NCBI GenBank assembly: GCA_022539475.1
Contig: VCMS01000219.1
Coordinates: 62,001-126,000 of the forward strand
Direction: 5' to 3'
Source of the DNA: Gracilaria domingensis
Lineage: Eukaryota; Rhodophyta; Florideophyceae; Gracilariales; Gracilariaceae
DNA: 64,000 bases
This document shows, piece after piece, positions 10,878-21,125 of the stretch. The notes beneath the pieces were generated by a model, which was given only the letters and a program-made list of their open reading frames with translations, searched no databases and was not told the origin of the DNA. The first letter of the stretch is position 1; each line of letters starts with the position of its first letter. Both the position numbers and the translations under genes were made by a program.

Positions 10878-11645
10878 TCATGTACGTATTCGCGATACGC
10901 AGCACTTGACAAAATGCACCCCGAGGACGTCCAAAGCGGCGACTGGCAGACTGTAGTGAACTTTTACGTGCGCGTGATTCGATCTGCGCTGGTGCGAGCC
11001 GATTCGCTGTGCATTCTGAGATAATGCTGTCTCGAACGACGCTTGGGCGTCGGCGTTGGGTGGCGATGGGGCGCCTGTGTCGCTTTGCAATTCTAACTGA
11101 ATTGAAGGGTGCTTCTTGTGACGAACGCCTTCCCACAACCATGGTGGAATGCCGAGTGGAATTGTGACTTTGGCGTTGAATGCTTGTACAAATTGCTTTT
11201 CTTCAAAGGAGATATCGTTGTTCTTGGTGTATCGGGTGAATTCGCGGTAGATTATGGGGAGATTCCAGTTTTGAAGGCGACGGAGACACATGATGACTAG
11301 CCCGGTATTGTGTGCTCCATCTCTGCAGTGAATGAAGAGCGGATGGTTATTTGGATGAATCATAAACGACAACAAAGTTGCCACCAACTGCTGGGTGTGC
11401 GAAAATTTGTCATCGTACTTGTCAACGTGATACCACAGATGTGTCACATTGTTATCCGCACAGTAGCGGACAAGATCAGTCGAGGGGCCTGACTTACCAG
11501 GCTCGAGAGATACAATGGTGCGTAGATTCAAACGCGTGAGAAAGCGCATGTTTCTGAGCGTGGGGTAGGCGCCCCTGTACAAGTGCTGCTCAACCTGAGT
11601 AAAACGAAACGGGGGTATGAGAGGCGATGACGATGAAGAAAGCAT
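10878..11645 (-). CDS. Oca/Siw14-type atypical dual-specificity phosphatase-like protein, probable pseudo-phosphatase
   Basis: 255 aa, single exon, ATG start. The first ~150 residues have the plant and fungal PFA-DSP/Oca pattern: PPFRFTQVEQHLYRGAYP at 11-28, a central QQLVATLLSF helix, and the phosphatase loop at 104-117 with HCRDGAHNTG. The nucleophile Cys107 is present, but the P-loop arginine six residues later (C-x5-R) is asparagine (N113). This arginine binds the phosphate, so classical phosphatase activity is doubtful. Yeast Oca-family proteins include members with altered loops that act in a complex, and inositol pyrophosphates are substrates of active relatives such as Siw14. The last ~90 residues are low-complexity, of unknown role, and may be poorly conserved. 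Confidence 0.85.
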   Translation of the reverse strand: MLSSSSSPLIPPFRFTQVEQHLYRGAYPTLRNMRFLTRLNLRTIVSLEPGKSGPSTDLVRYCADNNVTHLWYHVDKYDDKFSHTQQLVATLLSFMIHPNNHPLFIHCRDGAHNTGLVIMCLRRLQNWNLPIIYREFTRYTKNNDISFEEKQFVQAFNAKVTIPLGIPPWLWEGVRHKKHPSIQLELQSDTGAPSPPNADAQASFETALSQNAQRIGSHQRRSNHAHVKVHYSLPVAALDVLGVHFVKCCVSRIRT

Positions 11646-13723
11646 GCTTTTTCGCTTTTTGTTTCGTTGTGCTCGTTTGTACAGTGTGAATGCGATGCGA
11701 GCGGCAAGGGGAACGGACGAAGCTTGTGTCGAGGCGTGACAGGCGCTTCGGCTGCGTGTGCGGCGAACGGGGGATGGACAACGATGATGCTTTCCAAGAC
11801 TTGGTCTTCAAAGCGCGCCAAGCTGTGAGAGATGCGGTGCATGCGCAGCAAGACGGAGTTGCGAGTTGGGCACAAGACCACACCACCGCTAACCGCATCT
11901 GCGAGAGATCTCTAGAAACATGAACGTCCTCTAGAAAGACACGCGCTTCGCCCGTTTGGTGGTGTAACCAAAAAAAGCGCTTGCACCGTGAGAGGCCAAG
12001 GCAGAGCGCCATGTCCATACGTGGACGACTTGTCGCCAGCGCGCGCGCTGCGATTGGCCGTGGCGGCCGCGCGCGGCGCGGGAAAGCATCGCCATTGGGC
12101 GCAGCCGCTCGACGGCAGGAGGCAGGGCGCAGAGCGGAGTTTGCTGCGTGCCAACGCAGATGCCGTCGACATAATTGTTGCTCGCGGGCTGGCAAATGCT
12201 CGGCCATGTAACCCGATTGTGTACCCGTTAGCTTCGTGAAGGGCAAGGCCCCTCTGCGCTCGACTTTGCTGGTGACAGCTGCAGAAAAACCCTCGTGCTA
12301 ATGATGCGATCATAAAGTGTGACGGCGCTGTGTGAGGTAACAATTGACATGTCGTGTGCGTTTTTTGCAGTCCTTGACTGACTTGCACATGCACGACGCG
12401 TATGGCTTGTTTGTACTTTTGTGCTGGTCGCGCTGACATGTTTCTCGCTTGTACCAGACATGAATCTTGTCGCAGAGCGTGACACACATGGGCAAATTGC
12501 TTGGCACTTGCCGCGTGCGATACTTGCCCATGGCTATCACTTGAAGGCGGCAACAGTTCATAGTGCCGGCTATTCCGGACCGAATCTGTCTGCGAGGCGG
12601 TAACGAAAACTGCCATGCATGAGAGCCAGTAGCAATTCGCATTCAATACCTTTTTCACCCGTACAGATGTGCACTTCATCCCATTTGCTTGCATGTGTCC
12701 AATGCCGATCATCAAACTGCAAAACTGCAACCTCGCATCTTTGCGCATTCCCGCTCCCCGCCGCCATATGCGAGCCGTTTTACATGTGTATTTGCACCGA
12801 AAAGTCATACCATTCATGTCGTCGTTCTTGTTGCTTGGGACAGTTGGTACAGCGCCTCTCCGTCAGTCGCACAGTCGTCACATCTGCACACACGTCCCAA
12901 CGGCATCTCAAACACCATGTCAGCCATTCCCGTTTCACGTCATCATAAACCTGCTCTAATATGTTTTTCAATCAAGCTTGAGGATGCTGCCAAAAAGATC
13001 ACAGTCCACCGTCGCATTGACGTCACCACTCAAGACAGGTGTGAATGCTTTGCGACAGTTGCACTTTTCCAGTGATGCCATTGGCGTTCTTTTGTCATTG
13101 TCAGTCCATTCCTCGCTATCAGATAATCAATCGTCATCAGTTTTCCCATGACAATCCATTCATAGCCGTTTCCGCACGCGGCTATTGTCGAAGCGGAAAC
13201 CGGATGAATAGTGTTGGAGATCCAACGAAAGAAGACACACGATCTGATTCCTAGTGCATCAGCGATTGCCCCTGGGGTAGCACAACGAACGCCTTCGAGA
13301 CGAAATTCAGGTGCCGAATTTCAACAATTTCAGACTTTGTCCGAAGGCACACAACACGTACGCGTGTAAAGAAAACGCCACGGTTGCGCTGCGCTGTGTG
13401 GGGAGTCCTGGGGACGCGCCATTGTGGATCAAGCAGGCGGATCAGATGGTTGCCGCCGTGAGGGAGGCATCTGTGTGGTGATTTGTCTTCAGCCGTTTCG
13501 TTTCCCAATCGAGTCATCAATGGTCGCAAAACCATTTTGTTCTCTTCCTGAAGTGTTCGCACCAACTTCGTCACAAGGAGTTTGACGAACGTTATACCGC
13601 CCGCAGTCGTAGATATTAACAATTTGTGCGCGCCCAATTCTAACGCTTTGCCGACAACTTGCCCTCATGTCATCGGGCTGCTTTCAACCATCATTTATAT
13701 TGCGAAGCCCATCTCTTTAGAAC
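11646..13723. other. Divergent intergenic region between the phosphatase-like gene and RPC4
   Basis: About 2.1 kb with no supportable gene. It should hold promoters of both flanking genes. A CpG-rich patch with a GATTGGC (reverse CCAAT) box lies at about 12035-12090. Open frames here, including a 301-codon one on the minus strand (11912-12817), have irregular composition and no recognisable motif. Confidence 0.5.
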
Positions 13724-15106
13724 ATGGATCCTTCCAACAACGTGCCTCCGCCAAAGCAGGCTGCTGGTTCCACTCCTGCGCCTCCCTCAGCACCGGCCCG
13801 TGGACGCGGGCGCGGGCGCGGGCGCGGAAGGGGTCGTGGTCGTGGTCGTGGTCGTCGCGTAGTTCCCCGTCAAGTAGCGCGTCGCAAGCCAGTGCCAAAC
13901 CAAGTTCCTTCTGAGGTGCAAAGTACAGAGGCAAATGCTTCCTCCTCTGCTGCTACACACGGTCGAGGGCGTGGTTCACGTCGGGGCCGAGGCGCTTCTC
14001 GCATGGCCCCAGTGTATAATCCAAACGTTGTCGGTCTGGGACAAATTGCACCGCCGAAGGCTCCTGTTTCACGAGTTCCATCTAGCGCTGGCTCTGCTGC
14101 TTCCAGTCATCGTAGCTCTGCGGTTTCTTCAATGTCACTGGGTTCGGTGGGCGGTGCGAGTAGTATGGGGGCCCTTAGCAGTACTGGCGCAGCGAGTTCC
14201 TCAGGCGTTCTTCCTCCGGGTGCGTCCATGGAAATTGACACAAACTCATATTGTATCAAAGACGATAGCCTGCAGTCTTCCGCGCGCGCAAGCGCTAAAC
14301 AGAAAGCGAAAACGAAAAAAGATCGCAGTCTCGAATTTGTGGAACATGTTGAAACTGGTTACGATAGTGACGATGATATGCCCGACGATTCCTTCGAGTA
14401 TCGAAACCGCGACATTGCACCGTACGCAGGTCATTTGACGGATAATGGCATTCTACTCCCCGTATCCTTACCAGGCCTTCGTGACCTGCCGCCGGATTTC
14501 AGTGAATTCGTAGAACAAGATCTCACATCTGACCTTCAAAAGCTGAGCGATGGTTTTAATTCTTTGTTCCCAGCGGCAACGCCAAAGTCAAAGTCGGAGC
14601 CAAATGTGGCACTTGAACCCGCGGCAACGGATTTTTCCGCCGGTGACTCTTTGACTTCGAATTCGTTCGCAGAAGGAACTGTTGCGCGAAAGCTTCTGTC
14701 GTCTGAATCGTCACTCACTTTTCTGCAGTTGCCAGGACTGCTGACACTATCTGAAAATCCTACCGCAGCAAACATTGGCGAGGAACAACGGCCTAACGAA
14801 CCATCAAAGCAGAGCTCTGTAGCTGCCGCCGTGTCTGCTGGAGAACGAATGCGTGGACTTGGAACCGATCTGAGAAGAGTTGGGGAACCTGGTAAAGCTC
14901 AATATATCGGCAAGCTACGCCTCTTCAAAAGTGGGCGAGCACAGCTTGTAATGCAATGCGGGGATGTCGTAGATCTTGAGCATGGTGTCGAACCAAAAGT
15001 TTGCCAACAGGTTCTTCTCATTAACAAAACCCAGAAGACTTGCGACGAACTATCGAATGGCTACATGCCGAAAGTCGTCGGTATTCCCTCTTTGGGTCTG
15101 GGATGA
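13724..15106 (+). CDS. RPC4: RNA polymerase III subunit RPC4 (POLR3D/Rpc53)
   Basis: 460 aa, single exon, ATG start. The C-terminal ~75 residues carry the RPC4 signature: a GKLRLFKSGRAQLVMQCGDVV block followed by a short beta-rich tail (QQVLLINKT). The N-terminal part is disordered, with a (RG)n/RGRGRGRGR tract at about 26-44 and a second RGRGSRRGRG patch near 86-95, then Ser-rich sequence. Rpc4 pairs with Rpc5 (Rpc37) on Pol III and helps termination and reinitiation. The RG-rich N-terminus is a plausible arginine-methylation or RNA-binding region; that is inference. Length matches the family. It converges with CCR4, 177 bp apart. Confidence 0.9.
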   Translation: MDPSNNVPPPKQAAGSTPAPPSAPARGRGRGRGRGRGRGRGRGRRVVPRQVARRKPVPNQVPSEVQSTEANASSSAATHGRGRGSRRGRGASRMAPVYNPNVVGLGQIAPPKAPVSRVPSSAGSAASSHRSSAVSSMSLGSVGGASSMGALSSTGAASSSGVLPPGASMEIDTNSYCIKDDSLQSSARASAKQKAKTKKDRSLEFVEHVETGYDSDDDMPDDSFEYRNRDIAPYAGHLTDNGILLPVSLPGLRDLPPDFSEFVEQDLTSDLQKLSDGFNSLFPAATPKSKSEPNVALEPAATDFSAGDSLTSNSFAEGTVARKLLSSESSLTFLQLPGLLTLSENPTAANIGEEQRPNEPSKQSSVAAAVSAGERMRGLGTDLRRVGEPGKAQYIGKLRLFKSGRAQLVMQCGDVVDLEHGVEPKVCQQVLLINKTQKTCDELSNGYMPKVVGIPSLGLG

Positions 15107-15283
15107 TGGTTGTCATAGTCTTTTGAGTGGGCAGCGGCAGCAGCTCAAACATTTTTCGAAGTTGTAAGCAGGGAAGTTCCGGCCGTTTGTTTTGTTGGTG
15201 ATTTATATACAAACTTGGTTTTATGGTGTTATGTAACAGATACTGAAAGTGTGCAGTCAGCGGGGCCTATTTCTGTTCCTCCA

Positions 15284-17137
15284 TCACATAGGACCGTGAG
15301 CTAATCCATGGCGCTTCGCTAACTGAAACTCTGCGACTAACGCAACATGATCTGAGCTCCATTGCGCATTTGGGATTCCGTCCTCTGAGTCTGTTTCAGC
15401 CTCTTTGCCGAACAAACTTCTTTCATCGGGAACTTCAAGAATCGCAACAGGAAGGACGCTCTCAGCTCCGAACCATATGTAATCAAGAACACCCACAAAA
15501 TTGTGCGTGTAATTGGTAAACGCTGGTTCTGATCCGGTTAACGAATATGCGGATCGCAGGTGAAGGTTATGGGATAACCGGCATGATCCCAATACATTTT
15601 CAAAACCTTCTTCTGCCATATCCGGTTTTGTCATTGAACACTGGCCGGTAGATAGGAATTCATATACTGAACTTACCGGTTCAGAATTTAAATCACCTGC
15701 GATGATAAGGGGTACGTCTGTTGGTAGCCGTCGATTGTGAATAAGCATCTCAAGCTCTTGCATAAAGGCATCAATCTGGAAAACTTTGACGTCTGTTAGT
15801 TCTGGGTCCCAGTGCAAATGTGTGTTGGCCACCACCAGGGGTCCTGAGCCGTCAAGACACTCAAGTATTAAGATTAGACCCACGTTGCCCTTCAGACATC
15901 TGTTTAGGGTTCGTGGTTCCTTAGTTCTCGATTGAGCGATGGCATTGTACTCCACTATATGCTGCTCTCTCAATGCAAAGAGATCCTTTCTATAAAATGT
16001 AGCACAGCCATCGATCTTGCCTTTTCTCCCCATGGCTTCCCGTGTCTTCACCTTAAAATTACTCTCGTAGCCCATTCTGGCGAAATACGGTTGAAAATGA
16101 TCCTCGAAGTGATCTGCTTGAATTTCTTGTAAGCATAGGATATCGGCCTCGAAAAGAGCCATCTCCCGAATAAGGTTACGTTTGCGATATGTCCACGACA
16201 GAGCCCATGAGGGACAATGTGGATACGCTTGAGAATTCGCATATATTTCAGACAGTATATTATACGAAAGTACGCGAAACGTACCGGGACGCCGAGTCTT
16301 TGCAGTATACAGCTCTCCAGTGGACAGGTTGAACATTCGACGCTCGGGTGGAGGGGGAGGAATTGTTCGTACAGCTTGAGAGCGGACCGATACAGGTGGC
16401 CCTATATTAACGGTACCATCTGCGTTTCGCTGCACATACCGGCAGACAAGCTCAAGGACATGGCCAACGTCATCGGCTGTAGGTGCGTAATTGCGGATGA
16501 AAGCGACTTCGGATATCTTTGTCGGATTCAATAGCGGTTCTTGAAACACCGGCTCGCTTCGATTGGAAACGACATGGGCGCGAACGCCATCAACGAGGTC
16601 ATCCGGAGAAGAGGGGGTGGACATTTCAACCTTGGGAAATGACGCGGACATCTTTTGGGTATACACACGAAGGGTTTCCCATGACGAACACAGGCAATCT
16701 GTCGAGCAAAAGAAAGATTGCTTGAGAACAGCATCAAATTGATCTGGGGGAAGAGCACGGGATGCGGCGAGTTTAAGAAGGGGGGCGAATTGCTGCGCAG
16801 CGGGCTTAAAGCATGATGTTTGGGCGCACGTAAAAGTGGCTGCGCAACGATTCCAGCGATACTGCACGGAGAGCGCACCACGCGTCTTGGCTTCGATTGC
16901 TTCGGCGCTTTTGACATCGCCCGCGGCAGTGCGAATTACGACATACGGCAAAAGATCGCATCCCTCTACGGGGGTCTGGGTATAAAGAAATTCGACGCGC
17001 TGGATTTGAGGCGTGGCCGATTCGGGAGAAGAAGGTGCGGGCGGCGATGCGGTTGGGGACGTTGATGCCGCCGGCATGGTCGCGGACGTAGATTGGAGCT
17101 TGGAACGAGTAATCGGCGCGGCGTCCGCGGCCACCAT
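15284..17137 (-). CDS. CCR4: CCR4-type mRNA deadenylase (EEP exonuclease)
   Basis: 617 aa, single exon, ATG start. The C-terminal half (about 284-605) is an endonuclease/exonuclease/phosphatase domain with all key motifs: SYNILSE (N293), CLQEIQ (E338), NTHLHWDP (H440/H442), GDLNSEP (D482, N484), LDYIWF (D552), SSDHVAL (D596, H597). It should remove poly(A) tails as part of the CCR4-NOT complex. Instead of the leucine-rich repeats of yeast and animal CCR4, the N-terminus has a cysteine-rich region (C98, C104, C109, then FFCSTDCLCSSW at 142-153) like the MYND-type region of plant CCR4 that contacts CAF1. This supports a plant/red-algal type. A Pro-rich linker joins the halves. It is on the same strand as RRP44, 732 bp downstream of that gene. 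Confidence 0.95.
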   Translation of the reverse strand: MVAADAAPITRSKLQSTSATMPAASTSPTASPPAPSSPESATPQIQRVEFLYTQTPVEGCDLLPYVVIRTAAGDVKSAEAIEAKTRGALSVQYRWNRCAATFTCAQTSCFKPAAQQFAPLLKLAASRALPPDQFDAVLKQSFFCSTDCLCSSWETLRVYTQKMSASFPKVEMSTPSSPDDLVDGVRAHVVSNRSEPVFQEPLLNPTKISEVAFIRNYAPTADDVGHVLELVCRYVQRNADGTVNIGPPVSVRSQAVRTIPPPPPERRMFNLSTGELYTAKTRRPGTFRVLSYNILSEIYANSQAYPHCPSWALSWTYRKRNLIREMALFEADILCLQEIQADHFEDHFQPYFARMGYESNFKVKTREAMGRKGKIDGCATFYRKDLFALREQHIVEYNAIAQSRTKEPRTLNRCLKGNVGLILILECLDGSGPLVVANTHLHWDPELTDVKVFQIDAFMQELEMLIHNRRLPTDVPLIIAGDLNSEPVSSVYEFLSTGQCSMTKPDMAEEGFENVLGSCRLSHNLHLRSAYSLTGSEPAFTNYTHNFVGVLDYIWFGAESVLPVAILEVPDERSLFGKEAETDSEDGIPNAQWSSDHVALVAEFQLAKRHGLAHGPM

Positions 17138-17869
17138 AGCGGCGACGCCGGTTGCTCCGTGAATAGCCAGAGCTGGATGTGCTGGCTTCGCAGCGCGTGG
17201 GGGAAGGCGGAAGGCTGGTGGAAGGTCGCGAAAATGGAAATCCTAGGCCGTTTTCTGTGCACGTGTACGACGGTAGCCTTGCTTGGTAGTCTGGACTTCT
17301 GAATCGACAGCATCCCAGGCCGCAACAAAGCCATCTTGCTTCTGGGCCAGAGTACCAGGCCCGGCCAGGGGCGCAGCCGATCATCTGCATCACCGAGACA
17401 GGGTGCTCACCCTGCGCTTACCCAAAAAGCTGCTGGCTGAGCTTTCTCTCTTCTTTTGAGGAGGACATACTCGGGCCCCTAACTTTTAATGCTGAAGCAA
17501 TGCCTATAGCCAATAGTGCTCTGCGCAAACTTACCAGGCTGTCTCTGGACACACTGCAGAACCATTCATACAGTTCGTTTGACTGTGGCTTAGGACCTTG
17601 TGAGGGTGGCAACATAAAACTTCTTCGTATCGGCAATTTTATACTCTGCAATGCATTCAGCACTGCCAGTACCTTTGGTACTGTGCCTTTGTACCAAAGG
17701 TACTCGCATGGCGAATAGTGCTACTTACAAACTGTCTTCCAGGAAGACGTAACTCTCATACACAAGACGATGCCATTTTCATAGCATACCCCAAGTTTCG
17801 TTCCGCTGCTTAATGCGATGGTATGTTTACTATCACCGACAAGAAGGCCACACACTTTCCCCAAGCGAG
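17138..17869. other. Intergenic region between RRP44 and CCR4
   Basis: 732 bp holding the 3' end of RRP44 and the promoter of CCR4, both on the minus strand. It contains the inverted repeat at 17668-17704; nothing else is recognisable. Confidence 0.5.
17668..17704. repeat. 14-bp inverted repeat with 9-nt loop
   Basis: Arms 17668-17681 (AGTACCTTTGGTAC) and 17691-17704 are perfect reverse complements separated by TGTGCCTTT. It lies between RRP44 and CCR4 and could act as a 3'-end hairpin or protein-binding site. Confidence 0.7.
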
Positions 17870-20834
17870 CTAGATCAATTCGTAAACGACTTTGTCCATT
17901 CGTTCCGGAGCTGAGTCGATCCTTATGCGCACCTGAACCTCACCCAGCACTTGCAACTTGCGCCCATCCTTCAGCAACATCATCGATCCCGTGTCATCAA
18001 CCTTCTCTTTCTCGTCATCACTGATGTGGACGATACCTTCAACACCATAGCGAGGAACGAGTACAACTAAACCATTACCAAGGATTCGGATGATGCGTGC
18101 AGTTTCTTCCAACTTGTCACCTTCTTTCTTGAACAATAGGACGGTATGCAGCAATGTGGATGCTCTTGATGCGTACTGAGCACATCGATGCCTTTGATTG
18201 ATAGCTTCGGCATACTGGTTCATTCTATGAGAGTCCTGCAATGATACTGGAAGCGATGCGTATCCAAGGCATGCGGAAAGAAGTCTGTGTACAAGCACGT
18301 CTGCGTACCTACGAATGGGCGATGTGAAATGAGTATACACAGGCGCAGCCAGGCCATAGTGCAGATATTCCGGGTCTGAAACTTCTCCTGAAGAAAAGTA
18401 CACCGCTTGTGTCATGGAACGAGTAGCCACAATTCTGAGCAAAGTTCCAAGATACCCATCTCCACGTGCCTTTGCAATACTCTCAACCTCAGCCAATGAT
18501 TCATTCAGTCTCTTGCTGTTTGAGACATCTATATCGAAACCAGCACATTTGGAAGCACGAATCAAAGGTTCAAACATTTCCTCTGATGGCTTTGGATGTC
18601 TTCTTAGCATCGAGCATTGAGGAAAATGCTTCAACATTTTCTCTGCTACCACAATGTTTGCCAGAAGCATGAATTCTTCGACCATTCGATTCGTTTCACG
18701 AACCTCATACATTGCCACATCTGTTATTTCATCTTGCGCTTCTTCTATTTTGAATTTCACTTCTGGGGACGCCAAGATCAAGGCCCCTGCCACCATACGC
18801 CGCTCTCTCAGCTTCTTTGCAATTTCTGCTAGACCAAGAAGCGATTGAGTGACGGCATCAGTTGTTGCCACGCCTTTGGCCTTCTTCTTTCTTGCATCGT
18901 CTATGCGGTTTTGAGCCATCTCGTATGTCAATGCCGCCTTAGATTTGATTACAGATCTTCCAAACTGTCTCTGTTTGATGTTGCCCTCGTTATCCATACG
19001 TATCAGAACTGAAAACGCGAGGCGTTCTTCGCCTCCTCTGAGAGAGCAAAAGTTCCCGGATAGAAGACCAGGCAGCATTTCTATTCTACGATCAACAAGA
19101 TACACAGTACACCCCCTTTCGGCAGCTTCATTGTCCAAAACGGTTCCGTGACCGACAAAAGCAGTTACGTCTGCAATGTGCACGCCAACTTCCACCTCGT
19201 TTGTATCTATACGACGAAAATGTAATGCATCGTCTATATCTGTACAACCAGGAGGGTCTACGCTACAAATTGTCACTTCACGTAAATCCCATCGTGTTTT
19301 GCAGTGCTCTTCTGTTACTTTCCAAGACTCATTGGGCAAGCAGGCCATGGCAGCATCTGAGAACTTGCGGGTCGGAATTCCATTCTCTATCAAAATAACC
19401 TCCGTCTCCGCTTCTTTGTCTTCACTGGGTCCGATCTCACGTACAATGTGCCCTGAAGGATGAATTGAAGTACGATCCCATTTGTCAATGATGATCAAGA
19501 CTCTCTTCCCTAGCAGCTGTGGAATTCTCCGGGAACGCACTCTGATCTTTGGAACGTTGCGATCCATTGGTACACATAGTGCAGTATCACCACCGCGAAG
19601 GCTTTTCTCACTAATTGTTCCACAGTATGGACGCCAATTTCGCTGAGCAATAGCAACAACTCGACCAGTGGGGCGTGGCTCGCGGCCCTGAACCACAGAT
19701 CTCTGTTTGCGCGGATGAGATTCGGGTGCACTAACTTCAGCATCCTCCGAATCGCTTTCCACATCAGCTTCGTCCTGATCGATGGCCAGATTAGATGGGA
19801 ATTGCCACTCCGACTTTGGAAGCAACTCGATAATAACCACGTCCCCATCAATAGAACGGTTCTGATTTTCTCGTCCAACTATAAGAACCTGTGTTCTCTT
19901 TGATTTATCCTTGGGGTCAAGACATACAGTTACGGTGGCTTCGGTTACATCGTAGACGCTGGGATGATACGTTCCTTGATAGTAACGTTTTGCGCGGATC
20001 CCCGCCTTCGCCGTCCTTTCCGGCAGATAATCCGGATAAATAGCCCGCGGTCGTTTGGACTTGTTGCGCGTGGCATGACTGTCATTGTTCGGTTCGGTTT
20101 CCATGGGATCCAAGACGTCATTGTGTTCAGCGTATATCTCCAGCAAGTCGCTATGCTTTTCACATATTTCCCGAAGTGTAATCGACGGCACACCTTCACT
20201 CGCGTATTGCTTTGCAGAAGAATCCGTTAGAATGACCGCTTTCATACCAAGAGGCCGCCAGTGCTGATTCAGCCATTTGACAGCAGCCACAATTAGTCGC
20301 TTGTTATAGAGCTGTTCTGCTTCTCCTGTATGAGATCTGTGCAAATAAGTTTCTTCTCTGTTCTCATTAGAAAAGATAGCCACTCGTTTGCCTTCCTTTC
20401 CTGTAGTGAGCAGAATCCGCATTTGCTCATATATGTCCGCCGATTTCGATCTTACAACTCGAAGAACGCTTTGAAGGAGAATCATGTCGGAGAGAACTGA
20501 ATGTGACTTAAGGATAAGATCAACTTGTCTAAGCACTGCCTCATCATCCGGAACAAGGACTAATTCATTACAAACACGACCCTTAGCCTTTCCGTAGCTG
20601 TTGTTCTTTGTATCGAGAAACGTATGAGGTCAGTTACTACTTTCTGCGTTCTATGGCAGTTGATGAGACCTGAAGTTCCAAGCGAAGCAACAAGATGACG
20701 ACATTACTTACGACACATAACGTGCAGTGAAGAGCTCCGCAATGCAGCTCCTTTCTTAGATAATGTTCCCTCGCGATTACCTGAACATTTCCACGGCGAG
20801 ACTTGCGGACGAACAGCTTTTCCCGAACTGACAT
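17870..20834 (-). CDS. RRP44: RRP44/DIS3 exosome ribonuclease, two exons
   Basis: 952 aa from exon 1 (20712-20834, 41 codons) and exon 2 (17870-20605), joined in phase 0 across a 106-nt intron. Exon 1 encodes the conserved N-terminus MSVREKLFVRK, an REHYLR block and the CR3 zinc-type cysteines C32, C37 and C40. A PIN domain follows at about 56-180, then cold-shock domains (GTYHPS, PTGRVVAIAQRNWRPYCG), the RNB exonuclease domain with DPPGCTDIDDALH (D491, D497, D499, D500 all kept), and a C-terminal S1 domain (ILGNGLVVLVPRYGVEG). It should be the processive 3'-5' exonuclease of the exosome. The PIN endonuclease centre looks damaged: by alignment to yeast Rrp44, two of four acidic residues are replaced (Glu120 by V91, Asp171 by K143), while D61 and D169 remain. 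Length matches the family, supporting the splice model. Confidence 0.93.
20606..20711 (-). other. Spliceosomal intron of RRP44 (106 nt, phase 0)
   Basis: On the minus strand the donor is GTAAGT and the acceptor is ATACAAAG, with a TAACTGAC branch-point-like stretch about 25 nt upstream. Splicing joins the conserved CR3 cysteine block to the PIN domain in frame; without it the first 41 conserved residues are lost. The neighbouring acceptor GGAAAG is also in phase and would remove six residues, so the exact 3' site is uncertain. Confidence 0.8.
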
Positions 20835-20994
20835 TCTGATCGTAATGTGGCGATTTATGACCGACAAACACCAATACACGACCGTCACAAAGAGGATGGT
20901 CGTCGTCGAAAGTCTTGCGGTCTATAGATACACGTAGTTTGTTGAGGAGTCTTCAGTGAGGACTTTCACTATTACCTCTTTAGGTGAAATTTGC

Positions 20995-21013
20995 AACTTG
21001 CAATTTGCAAGTT
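20995..21013. repeat. 19-nt palindrome
   Basis: AACTTGCAA, a central T, then its exact reverse complement; about 160 bp upstream of the RRP44 ATG. Confidence 0.6.
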
Positions 21014-21078
21014 AAAATGGTTTCGTGAACTACACGTATTTGATCCAGTTGAGGATCTACCAATTGGAGAAAAGCAGA

Positions 21079-21125
21079 GTGCAGATGCGAGGTTCGACAA
21101 AATTTGTCGAACCTCGCATCTGCAC
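21079..21125. repeat. Perfect 47-nt palindrome
   Basis: Two 23-nt arms (21079-21101 and 21103-21125, starting GTGCAGATGCGAGG) are exact reverse complements around a single A. It lies about 245 bp upstream of the RRP44 start. Such a perfect arm pair is unlikely by chance; it may be a transposon remnant, a cruciform-forming regulatory site or a hairpin RNA. Confidence 0.85.

Noticed and set aside
11912-12817. 301-codon minus-strand open frame
   Set aside because: No domain, odd composition, overlaps several unrelated frames, and sits in the divergent promoter region.
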